Assembly (NCBI GenBank): GCA_000403295.2
Contig: KE159605.1
Coordinates: forward strand, 128,845 to 192,844
DNA from: Lachnospiraceae bacterium M18-1
GTDB lineage: Bacteria > Bacillota > Clostridia > Lachnospirales > Lachnospiraceae
Direction: 5' to 3'
Length of the DNA: 64,000 nucleotides
In this document: positions 9,492 through 18,141 of the stretch, in pieces
Layout of the letters: each line of letters opens with the position of its first letter
Numbering within the stretch: the first letter of the stretch is position 1
Notes under the pieces: model-generated
The model's database searches: none
The model's input: only the letters and a program-made list of their open reading frames with translations
Told to the model about the DNA's origin: nothing
Made by a program: the position numbers and the translations under genes

Positions 9492-9994
9492 TCTCTGAAA
9501 TATTAGACTGGACAAAGACGATCGTCATTGCCCTTGCAGTCGGATTTGTGGCCAACAAAGTGCTGATCACAAGCGCCCAGGTTCCAACCAGTTCCATGGA
9601 AGAGACTGTTATGCCAGGAAGCAGGCTACTCGTCAACCGTGTTGCATATGCCGTGTCGGAGCCGAAGCGGGGGGATATCGTTGCGTTCTATTATCCGGAT
9701 GATGAAGAAACGGTATACCTGAAAAGGATTATTGGACTGCCGGGAGAGACGGTGGAAGGAAGGGACGGAAAGGTCTATGTGGATGGAGAACCATTGGAAG
9801 AGGATTACGTGAAGGAGGAGATCGACAGTGATTTCGGTCCCTTTTATGTACCGGAAGATATGTATTTTATGATGGGGGACAATCGGAACGACTCCTGGGA
9901 TTCCAGGTTTTGGGAGCATAAGTTCGTGGCGAAAAAGAAGATCATAGGAAAAGCGGAGTTCGAATATTTTCCGAAGATCAAGCTGCTGTTCTGA
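9473..9994 (+). CDS. lepB: Signal peptidase I
   Basis: Membrane serine protease that removes signal peptides from exported proteins. The 173-residue protein has one N-terminal membrane segment (about residues 14-31), then the catalytic Ser41 in PTSSMEETV and Lys84 in YLKRIIGLPGE, and box E GDNRNDSWDSRFW. This is the short, single-span Gram-positive type (SipS-like). The ATG lies inside the end of the DUF5662 gene, 19 bases before its end, with GAAGAGGAA as ribosome site. It is followed by a palindromic intergenic repeat. Confidence 0.92.
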   Translation: MDQKKIISEILDWTKTIVIALAVGFVANKVLITSAQVPTSSMEETVMPGSRLLVNRVAYAVSEPKRGDIVAFYYPDDEETVYLKRIIGLPGETVEGRDGKVYVDGEPLEEDYVKEEIDSDFGPFYVPEDMYFMMGDNRNDSWDSRFWEHKFVAKKKIIGKAEFEYFPKIKLLF

Positions 9995-10008
9995 GCCATA
10001 ATATAATG

Positions 10009-10064
10009 GTAACTATTCAGAATGACAGTATATGGGGCTGTGGCCTGCCGTTCTGAACAGTTAC
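10009..10064 (+). repeat. Palindromic repeat with ACTGTTCAG core (lepB-glpK spacer)
   Basis: GTAACTATTCAGAA at 10009-10022 pairs with TTCTGAACAGTTAC at 10051-10064 (13 of 14 positions). Similar arms recur at 13994-14043 and near 32546-32597, and related GTTACTGTTCA units lie in other spacers. It sits 40 nt upstream of glpK. Confidence 0.7.
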
Positions 10065-10073
10065 ATATTATAA

Positions 10074-11600
<1,527 letters not shown>

Positions 11601-11647
11601 CCATTCTTGTAAGACGCTGGATCTGTGATATTTAGCCATGAGCGGAT

Positions 11648-11683
11648 GACTGTCCGGCCCCTGGGGGACGGACAGTCGTCATT
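11648..11683 (+). terminator. Hairpin terminator after glpK
   Basis: GACTGTCCG at 11648-11656 pairs with CGGACAGTC at 11669-11677, followed by a short GTCATTT. The T run is weak, so termination may be partial; the next gene starts 22 nt later. Confidence 0.55.
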
Positions 11684-11698
11684 TGTAGGAGAGGGAAC

Positions 11699-12556
11699 AT
11701 GTTTGGTTATATTACGATTTGTGAACCGGAACTGAAGGTGAAGGATCTGCGGAAATACCGGGCGCATTACTGCGGCCTGTGCAGGACGCTGAAGGAAAAG
11801 TACGGAAGCCTGGGGCAGCTGACTCTGAGCTATGATATGACATTCATTGTCGTGCTTTTGAACTCACTGTACGAATCGATGCCGAAAAGCTCGGTCCGCC
11901 GGTGCAAGACGCATCCAATAAAAAAGCAGAAGATGCTGCAGAGTGAGATTACGGAATACGCAGCGGATATGAATGTGATCCTGACCTGGTACCACTTAAA
12001 GGACGACTGGCAGGACGAGAGAAAGCCGGGGAGCCTTTTGGGGCTTCATGCACTGGGCCCGAAAGCGAAAAAGGCGGCCCGGAAATATCCCAGACAGTGC
12101 AGAGCGATGTATCGGGAGCTGAAAGCGCTGGAAGGGATAGAAGCGGCCGAAAGCCAGGATATTGATGAGGCAGCCGGGTGTTTTGGACGGCTGATGGAAG
12201 AAGTAATGGTCTACAAAAAGGACGTCTGGGAGAGAGACTTACGCAGAATGGGCTTCTTTCTGGGGAAATTTATCTATATCATGGATGCCTATGAGGACCT
12301 GGAAAAAGATCTGGAACAGGGCAATTACAATCCACTCCGGGATTTAAGCCGGAAGGAGGATTACGAAGAACGCTTAAGGCAGATTCTGTGTATGATGATC
12401 GCGGAGAGCGCGGCAGCCTTCGAAAAGCTTCCCTGTCTGCAGGATGCGGATATCCTGCGGAATATTCTCTATACCGGAGTGTGGAATCGGTATAACCGGA
12501 TACAGGAAAAAAAGAAAGAGACGCAGGAAAAGAAGAAAGAGCAGAAAAAGACATGA
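11699..12556 (+). CDS. DUF5685 family protein
   Basis: A 285-residue protein of unknown function resembling DUF5685 of Clostridia. It begins MFGYITICEPELKVKDLRKYRAHYCGLCRTLKEKYG, with a CxxC pair, followed by an all-alpha region rich in charged residues (LKDDWQDERKP, YMDAYEDLEKDL) and ending in a Lys/Glu-rich tail. No signal peptide or membrane span is seen. The helical acidic motifs recall prenyl-synthase-like or thiaminase-like helical folds, but this is only an impression. GTAGGAGAGGG provides the ribosome site. Its stop overlaps the start of the MATE gene (ATGA), indicating coupling. Confidence 0.75.
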   Translation: MFGYITICEPELKVKDLRKYRAHYCGLCRTLKEKYGSLGQLTLSYDMTFIVVLLNSLYESMPKSSVRRCKTHPIKKQKMLQSEITEYAADMNVILTWYHLKDDWQDERKPGSLLGLHALGPKAKKAARKYPRQCRAMYRELKALEGIEAAESQDIDEAAGCFGRLMEEVMVYKKDVWERDLRRMGFFLGKFIYIMDAYEDLEKDLEQGNYNPLRDLSRKEDYEERLRQILCMMIAESAAAFEKLPCLQDADILRNILYTGVWNRYNRIQEKKKETQEKKKEQKKT

Positions 12557-13914
12557 AACAGGCTACATTAACAACCGGAAATATCACAGGCGCTCTGCTG
12601 CGGTTTGCGTTTCCTATGATGGTGGGAAACCTGCTGCAGCAGCTTTATAATATCGTGGATACGCTGATCGTAGGGCAGTTTCTCGGAAAAGAGGCGCTGG
12701 CGGCGGTAGGCTCCTCTTATTCCCTGATGACATTTTTGACCTCCATCTTGCTCGGGCTCTGTATGGGGAGCGGCGTTTCCTTTTCCATCAGCTTTGGGAA
12801 ACAGGAATATGACCGGATGAAGTCCGGTATTTTTATGTCTTTCGTAATGATCGGGACCGCAGCCCTGCTTTTAAGTGCTGTTGTATTTACCGGGCTGGAT
12901 CTGATCCTCAAGCTTCTGTGCGTGCCCGGAGACGTTTATGGGCTGATGCGTGAATATCTGTGGGTGATCTTCTGGGGGATTCTGGCAACGTTTTTATATA
13001 ACTTTTTTGCTTCCCTGCTGCGTGCAGTAGGCAATTCGACCGTACCGCTTTTGTTTCTCGGGATTTCCGCGCTGTCGAACATCGGACTGGACCTGCTCTT
13101 TATCGTCCGTTTTCATCGGGGTGTGCGGGGAGCCGCAGAGGCCACTGTCCTGGCACAGTATGCCGCGGGGATCGGGATCTTATTGTATACAATGATACAA
13201 TTTCCGCAGTTTCGCATAAAGCGTAAAGATCTGAGATGGCGGCAGGAAGTGCTGAGGGAAATTTTTCAGCTGTCTTTTTTGACCTGTATCCAGCAGTCAG
13301 TCATGAACTTCGGAATCCTGATGATACAGGGGCTGGTAAATAGCTTTGGAGCGGTGGTCATGGCGGCTTTTTCCGTGGCGGTAAAAATCGATACCTTTGC
13401 CTATATGCCGGTGCAGGATTTCGGTAATGCATTTTCTACCTTTGTGGCGCAGAATTACGGGGCAGGGAAAACAGAACGTATCCGGGAGGGGATCCGAAGC
13501 GCCGTTAAGACCGCATTTTTCTTCGGGGCTGCAGTGAGCGCGCTTGTATTTGTGTCTGCCAGGATGTTGATGCTCATTTTTGTGAAGCCAGAAGAAACGG
13601 AAATCATTCGGGAAGGGGTGCTTTACCTGCGAGTCGAGGGCAGCTTTTATTATCTGATTGGTTTTTTGTTTCTCTGTTACGGATATTACCGGGCCGTTAA
13701 GCGTCCCGGCATGTCCCTGGTATTGACGGTGATCTCACTGGGGACCCGGGTACTGCTGGCTTACGTGCTGTCGGCGGTTCCTCAGATCGGCGTAATGGGA
13801 ATCTGGGCGGCGGTGCCCATCGGATGGTTCCTGGCCGATCTGGCGGGGTATCTGTATTACCGGAAACATCCGTTACAGATTACAGTTCACGGCCTGACCG
13901 GCCGTGAACTGTAA
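12553..13914 (+). CDS. MATE family efflux transporter
   Basis: A 453-residue integral membrane protein with about 12 hydrophobic spans arranged as two similar halves, beginning with the typical N-terminus LTTGNITGALLRFAFPMMVGNLLQQLYNIVDTLIVGQFLG. MATE proteins export drugs or metabolites using Na+ or H+ gradients. The first membrane region contains the family's VDTLIVG motif, and the second half repeats it as MNFGILMIQGLVNSFG. The start overlaps the DUF5685 stop by four bases. The last five codons and the stop lie within a perfect 15-bp hairpin that probably ends the transcript. Substrate unknown. Confidence 0.93.
   Translation: MKQATLTTGNITGALLRFAFPMMVGNLLQQLYNIVDTLIVGQFLGKEALAAVGSSYSLMTFLTSILLGLCMGSGVSFSISFGKQEYDRMKSGIFMSFVMIGTAALLLSAVVFTGLDLILKLLCVPGDVYGLMREYLWVIFWGILATFLYNFFASLLRAVGNSTVPLLFLGISALSNIGLDLLFIVRFHRGVRGAAEATVLAQYAAGIGILLYTMIQFPQFRIKRKDLRWRQEVLREIFQLSFLTCIQQSVMNFGILMIQGLVNSFGAVVMAAFSVAVKIDTFAYMPVQDFGNAFSTFVAQNYGAGKTERIREGIRSAVKTAFFFGAAVSALVFVSARMLMLIFVKPEETEIIREGVLYLRVEGSFYYLIGFLFLCYGYYRAVKRPGMSLVLTVISLGTRVLLAYVLSAVPQIGVMGIWAAVPIGWFLADLAGYLYYRKHPLQITVHGLTGREL
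13880..13914 (+). terminator. Perfect hairpin inside the 3' end of the MATE gene
   Basis: The 15-base arms at 13880-13894 and 13900-13914 are perfectly complementary, with core CAGTTCACGGCC and a 5-base loop. The right arm ends in the TAA stop codon itself, so the structure encodes the C-terminus. No T run follows. The arms share CAGTTCAC/GTGAACTG with the dispersed intergenic repeat family. Confidence 0.55.
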
Positions 13915-13993
13915 CCGCTGCAGGTCATACAATAGATTATATCAATTTCATGTCTGGACAATTGAGAAATTTTATTATATCATGGTAATCGAC

Positions 13994-14043
13994 AACTGTT
14001 CAGAGCAGGATTGAGGGCGTATCTGTGAGGGGACTGAACAGAT
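13994..14043 (+). repeat. Palindromic repeat with ACTGTTCAG core
   Basis: AACTGTTCAG at 13994-14003 and CTGAACAGAT at 14034-14043 form an imperfect stem upstream of the DnaJ-like gene, resembling the repeats at 10009 and 32546. Confidence 0.55.
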
Positions 14044-14075
14044 ACGACAGATCGATATAGAGGAGAAAAGCAAAG

Positions 14076-14732
14076 ATGAATAAAAATCCATATGAAGTGC
14101 TGGGGATTCCGGCAAACGCATCGGATGATGAAGTGAAAAGAGCATACCGGGACCTGACGAGGAAGTATCATCCGGATGCAAATGTAAATAATCCGCTTGC
14201 GGATCTGGCGGAGGAGAAGTTTAAGGAAGTACAGGAAGCCTATGATATGATCATGAAGCAGCGAGAGCAGGGCGGCTATCATTATGGCTACGGACACCAG
14301 GGAGGGAGCGGTCAGGGCGGCTTTAACCAGTCCTACGGCAGTTCAGGATCCGGACAGAGCCCGCAGATGCAGTCGGTGTATACTTACCTGAACGCAAGGC
14401 GCTACCGGGAAGCATTGAATGTGCTCAATGGAATGCCCAACCGGACTTCGGAATGGTATTACTTAAGCGCTGCGGCCAATGCCGGAATCGGCAACAATAT
14501 CATGGCCCGCGACCATGCAGGACAGGCTGTGAATATGGAGCCTAATAATCTGCAGTACCGCCAGCTTCTCAACCAGCTGGAATGGAGCGGACAGAAGTAC
14601 CAGAACTATCCTTATGGAGGCGGATACGGAATGGGCGGTAGCTCCTGCGGTACGGGGAATATGTGCTGTGATCTGTGTATTGCAGACCAGCTGTGTGAAT
14701 GTATGGGAGGAGATCTTTGTTCATGCATATAA
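14076..14732 (+). CDS. J-domain protein with cysteine-rich C-terminus
   Basis: A 218-residue protein with an N-terminal J-domain (residues about 3-68: [20 protein letters not shown], with the HPD motif in YHPDAN), a Gly/Ser/Gln-rich linker, a helical TPR-like segment ([19 protein letters not shown] ... [14 protein letters not shown]), and a tail with eight cysteines in the last ~30 residues ([19 protein letters not shown]). J-domains stimulate Hsp70 ATPase. It lacks the Zn-finger and C-terminal domains of DnaJ, so it is a specialised co-chaperone. The tail could bind metal. Its end overlaps the next membrane-protein gene by 10 bases. AGAGGAGAAAAG precedes the ATG. Confidence 0.85.
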   Translation: MNKNPYEVLGIPANASDDEVKRAYRDLTRKYHPDANVNNPLADLAEEKFKEVQEAYDMIMKQREQGGYHYGYGHQGGSGQGGFNQSYGSSGSGQSPQMQSVYTYLNARRYREALNVLNGMPNRTSEWYYLSAAANAGIGNNIMARDHAGQAVNMEPNNLQYRQLLNQLEWSGQKYQNYPYGGGYGMGGSSCGTGNMCCDLCIADQLCECMGGDLCSCI

Positions 14733-15262
14733 AGGCAAAGAAAATGGCGTTCGGCGGACTGTTGCTGGCATTGTCGGTAATCTGCATGATCCTTGGGAGT
14801 GTCATCGAGACGGGCACATTGTTTTTGCTTGCGGCAGCTTCCTTTTTCGTAGGAATCATATTCCGGGAATTTGGGAGAAGGACTGCTGCGGCATTTTATG
14901 TGGCAGGAGTGCTGCTGGGATTGATTCTGGCGCCTAATAAACTGTATGTCGCCACTTATGGGGCCATGGGCTTTTTCATCCTGGCGGAGGAGACGGCCTG
15001 GGAGCGGCTTAGCGGCTGGAATGCAGGGGTGCGGAAAAAGACCGCCGCACTTTGGGGCATCCGATATGCTGTATTTAATCTGATCTATATTCCGGCAGTC
15101 CTTTTTTTCCAGGGACTGCTGTTCGCAAGGACACTGTCATTTTGGGTGACAGCCGGGATTCTTGCTGCAGGCCAGGCAGTGCTTTGGCTGTATGTGGGCG
15201 CTTATGGATATGTACAGAGGGAATTGTGGGGAAAGGTGCGGGGACATTTTTTCCGTGCATAA
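14723..15262 (+). CDS. Integral membrane protein of unknown function
   Basis: A 179-residue protein with about five to six hydrophobic segments ([53 protein letters not shown], and three more) and short loops. The pattern resembles small ECF-S/YbhN-like membrane proteins, but no family motif is clear. I chose ATG 14723, which follows GGGAGGAG at 14705-14712, over the in-frame ATG 14699 buried in the DnaJ-like gene. The overlap with the J-domain gene suggests the two proteins work together. Confidence 0.65.
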   Translation: MHIKAKKMAFGGLLLALSVICMILGSVIETGTLFLLAAASFFVGIIFREFGRRTAAAFYVAGVLLGLILAPNKLYVATYGAMGFFILAEETAWERLSGWNAGVRKKTAALWGIRYAVFNLIYIPAVLFFQGLLFARTLSFWVTAGILAAGQAVLWLYVGAYGYVQRELWGKVRGHFFRA

Positions 15263-15292
15263 AGAATTTTGATGACCTGTCAAACACGCTCT

Positions 15293-15324
15293 AAAAAACG
15301 CCTGATGCTGTATTGCATCAGGCG
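15293..15324 (-). terminator. Rho-independent terminator of the minus-strand lipoprotein gene
   Basis: On the minus strand, CGCCTGATGC (15315-15324) pairs with GCATCAGGCG (15299-15308), followed by six T at 15298-15293. It lies 23 nt after the stop of the minus-strand gene and also faces the end of the + strand membrane gene. Confidence 0.85.
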
Positions 15325-15346
15325 GGCGATCTATGGGCAACGATAT

Positions 15347-15982
15347 TTACAGCAATGAAGCGTATATCATGGCATCCAGAGCATTCAGATCTTCATCACT
15401 GACAGTCTGTACTTTGTTTTCATCCGGCTGAATATGCAGTATAACGGTTTCAGGTGAACCATATTCCGGGACAGATAACCTGGGTGAGATGAGGTTATAC
15501 ATTTCTTCATATATTAGCTGGTAGAGCTGTTCGTCTGTCGTCATCTCCATGGCATCTTCTGTGTGGAGTACATCGATCAGGCTCTGATCAATGCCGTCAA
15601 ACATGGAAAAGGGCTGCACAGTCACATCCACGGTAAAACCATCTCCGTCTTCTTCAGCCGCGCCAACAGTATATTTGCAGATATTATGTAACCCTTCAAA
15701 TAGCTCGCGGTATTGATCCTTCAGTTCACTGCTGACAGAAGTATCAGCAATCTTAATGAGTGACAGAACGGAATTAAGACCGTGTTCATGGAGCTGCGCC
15801 GCTTCCTCTTCCGTACATTTCCTATATTCCATATAGGCGTTGTAATCTGATCTGTAACGGGAATCCAAGACAGCCTGTATATAGACCGGTGCATCTTCTG
15901 TTGTCATTTTTTTTCCACATCCGCCGGCCAGTATAGAACAGCAGATGCTGATGATCATCATAAATGAAGCTCTTTTTTTCAT
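15347..15982 (-). CDS. Putative lipoprotein of unknown function
   Basis: A 211-residue secreted protein. The N-terminus MKKRASFMMIISICCSILAGGC is a lipoprotein signal with Cys22 as likely lipidation site. The mature part is mostly helical, with conserved-looking segments VLDSRYRSDYNAYMEYRKCTEEEA and EMYNLISPRLSVPEYGSPETVILHIQPDENK; it resembles DUF5105-type lipoproteins of Clostridia only loosely. It is a single-gene transcription unit: GGAGGGAGAAC before the start, its own terminator after it, and genes in the opposite orientation on both sides. Confidence 0.75.
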   Translation of the reverse strand: MKKRASFMMIISICCSILAGGCGKKMTTEDAPVYIQAVLDSRYRSDYNAYMEYRKCTEEEAAQLHEHGLNSVLSLIKIADTSVSSELKDQYRELFEGLHNICKYTVGAAEEDGDGFTVDVTVQPFSMFDGIDQSLIDVLHTEDAMEMTTDEQLYQLIYEEMYNLISPRLSVPEYGSPETVILHIQPDENKVQTVSDEDLNALDAMIYASLL

Positions 15983-16081
15983 AGGTTCTCCCTCCTTCAG
16001 CTATGAAGTACAAATTATATTTTCTGGTAACTACCATATCATAAATGTTTGTTTGAATCAAGAAAAAATCTCTGCAATTGT

Positions 16082-16136
16082 ATTGGCCGGACGCCGTGCA
16101 GCAGGGTGCACGACGCCGTGTGAACTGTAACTGCTG
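16082..16136 (-). repeat. Dispersed intergenic repeat, copy inverted relative to 23367-23421
   Basis: The stretch from ATTGGCCGGACGCCGTGC to GAACTGTAACTGCTG is, as reverse complement, nearly the same as 23367-23421 (CAGCAGTTACTGTTCACACGG ... CATCCGGCCAAT). Both hold a GTGCAGCA / TGCTGCAC palindrome. It forms the outer part of a 250-bp non-coding stretch before the dus gene. Confidence 0.7.
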
Positions 16137-16246
16137 TGCAGCAAGTTGCAGATGATCAATTTATTCCCGCGAAGCAACGAGCCAAGTAGACATGCTTGCA
16201 TGGATATTTGGTGACTGCCGCGCGGGTCAAATACCACGCAGCTCGC

Positions 16247-16283
16247 TGCGCTAGAATTTTGATGCCTCGTCAGCTTGCTGCGG
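16247..16283 (-). repeat. Short dispersed repeat upstream of dus
   Basis: Reverse complement reads CCCGCAGCAAGCTGACGAGG followed by CATCAAAATTCTAGCGC. This recurs on the + strand at 28791-28828 just upstream of the SCIFF maturase, with two or three changes. The frame through it is open and creates a false N-terminal extension of the dus gene. Confidence 0.75.
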
Positions 16284-16312
16284 GGGATTTGACTTATACG
16301 AGGAGAAAGCAG

Positions 16313-17251
16313 ATGAAATTTTATATGGCGCCTCTGGAAGGGATTACGGGACATGTCTTCCGCCGTGCGTTTTGTGAGTGCTTCGGCTCTGTGGATCAAT
16401 ATTTTATTCCCTTTATCAAGCCGAACCAGCACGGACATTTAAGCTCCCGGGAACGGCAGGATGTACTGCCGGAAAATAATCAGGGGATGTATGCGGTCCC
16501 GCAGATTCTGACAAATTCCGTGGAGGACTTTGTGCGTACCGCTCAAAAGCTGAAACAATACGGCTATCAGGAGATCAATCTGAATTTGGGCTGCCCGTCC
16601 GGGACTGTAGTGTCTAAAAAACGGGGCTCCGGTTTCCTAGCATTTCCGGAGGAACTGGACCAGTTTCTGGACGGGATATTTGGGCAGACGGACGCAGAGA
16701 TCTCCATCAAGACCAGGATCGGTAAGGAGAACCCGGAAGAATTTGGGCGGCTCCTGGAGATTTACAACCAGTATCCGGTGAAGGAGCTGATCATCCATCC
16801 AAGGATTCAGAAGGATATTTATAAAAACCATCCCAATTGGGAGGTGTTTGGGGAAGCCTGCAAAAACAGCAGACATCCGGTCTGCTATAATGGGGATCTG
16901 TTCTTTGCAGAGGCGTATCATCGGGCAAGGGAGGCATTTCCAGAGGTGGACCGGTGGATGTTTGGAAGGGGGCTTTTGATGAATCCGGGGCTGTGCCGGC
17001 AGATTCGGGAAGGGAAGAGGCTGGATAAAGAAACTCTGCGCAGGTTCCATGATCAGCTGTACGCGGGATATCAGGAAGTGATGCCGGGAGCCAGAACCAT
17101 TTTGTTTAAGATGAAAGAGTTGTGGAGTTTTCTGGCGCCTGCCTTTACAGATTATGAGAAATATGCCAAGAGAATCAGAAAGGCTGAAAAGCTGCATATA
17201 TACGAGGAGGCGGTGGATGCGCTGTTTGGGGAGCAGCAGATCTGCATATGA
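16313..17251 (+). CDS. tRNA dihydrouridine synthase (Dus family)
   Basis: FMN-dependent reduction of uridines in tRNA. The 312-residue protein begins MKFYMAPLEGITGHVFRRAF and has the Dus signature NLGCPSGTVVSKKRGSGF with catalytic Cys94, then ISIKTRIG, LIIHPRIQKDIYKN and VCYNGDLF (flavin-phosphate region). I placed the start at ATG 16313, preceded by ACGAGGAGAAAG; the frame is open to 16196, but that part is repeat DNA. It differs from canonical DusB in the short RGLLMNPGL region and may be one of the divergent clostridial Dus proteins. Exact U position in tRNA cannot be told. Confidence 0.88.
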   Translation: MKFYMAPLEGITGHVFRRAFCECFGSVDQYFIPFIKPNQHGHLSSRERQDVLPENNQGMYAVPQILTNSVEDFVRTAQKLKQYGYQEINLNLGCPSGTVVSKKRGSGFLAFPEELDQFLDGIFGQTDAEISIKTRIGKENPEEFGRLLEIYNQYPVKELIIHPRIQKDIYKNHPNWEVFGEACKNSRHPVCYNGDLFFAEAYHRAREAFPEVDRWMFGRGLLMNPGLCRQIREGKRLDKETLRRFHDQLYAGYQEVMPGARTILFKMKELWSFLAPAFTDYEKYAKRIRKAEKLHIYEEAVDALFGEQQICI

Positions 17252-17388
17252 GATATCTGGTATTTTTTTGCAGGGCATAGGATTCCTGCAGGGAAATCCG
17301 GCATTTTCCGGGTGCAGGAGAGATACATTTTTTAGTGCCGGCTTTCATATATTTAATACGAAAGCATGTAAGTGTGAGGAACTGTATC

Positions 17389-18015
17389 GTGCAGGAATTT
17401 ATGATCTACATCATGAACACATATGGATATCTGGGAGTCTGTTTTCTGATCGCGGTGGAGAATCTTTTTCCGCCCATTCCCTCAGAAGTGATTTTGACCT
17501 TCGGAGGTTTTATGACTACATATACCAGGCTGACGGTTCCGGGAGTGGTCATCTTTTCCACCCTGGGATCCACCATCGGGGCGCTGATCCTGTATCGTGT
17601 GGGGATGGAACTGACTCCGGAGAAGCTGGAAAAACTGACAAAAGGAAAGCTGTTTCATCTGCTGGGATTTGAAAAGGAGGATGTGGAGGAGACGATTGGC
17701 TGGTTTGAAAAGCACGGAAAGAAGGCGATCCTTTTAGGGCGCTGTATTCCGATCATCCGAAGCCTGGTATCGGTTCCGGCAGGGATGGCTGAGATCGAGA
17801 TTCCGCTGTTTCTCATATACACGGTCATCGGGAGTACGGTGTGGAATATCATCCTGGTGTCTCTGGGAGCGGCGCTGGGCGCTTCATGGGAGACGGTGCT
17901 CGTATATCTGGACCGGTATTCATCCGTGATCCGTGTGCTGCTGATCGCAGGCACAGCCTTTTGGCTTATCCGTTTTATCCGGAAAAAATGGAACCGGAAG
18001 AAGGAAGCCTGCTAA
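17389..18015 (+). CDS. DedA family membrane protein
   Basis: A 208-residue DedA/SNARE-associated protein. Family signatures: IAVENLFPPIPSEVILTFGGF (first re-entrant loop with the conserved E and PP), then FEKHGKKAILLGRCIPIIRSLVSVPAGMAEI with the conserved R and GxxxMP-like loop. DedA proteins are now linked to lipid-phosphate flipping (undecaprenyl phosphate, phosphatidylethanolamine). The start is GTG 17389, eight bases after GTGAGGA; this N-terminus (QEFMIYIMNTYGYLG) fits relatives better than ATG 17401. Probably cotranscribed with dus, 137 bp upstream. Confidence 0.88.
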   Translation: MQEFMIYIMNTYGYLGVCFLIAVENLFPPIPSEVILTFGGFMTTYTRLTVPGVVIFSTLGSTIGALILYRVGMELTPEKLEKLTKGKLFHLLGFEKEDVEETIGWFEKHGKKAILLGRCIPIIRSLVSVPAGMAEIEIPLFLIYTVIGSTVWNIILVSLGAALGASWETVLVYLDRYSSVIRVLLIAGTAFWLIRFIRKKWNRKKEAC

Positions 18016-18141
18016 ATTTGTGCGGGGAATCGTGAAAAAAGAAAAACATCCCCTTTTAAAGCACCTCGGGAGATGCTATAATGTGCGGAGATGTCGAATA
18101 TAAGGAACCAAGAAGAATTTGATAGAAGAGAGGGTACACAT

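Noticed and set aside
16196..16312. Longer N-terminus of the Dus protein
   Set aside because: The extension is translated repeat DNA shared with 28791-28828; ATG 16313 has a good ribosome site and matches the family start.
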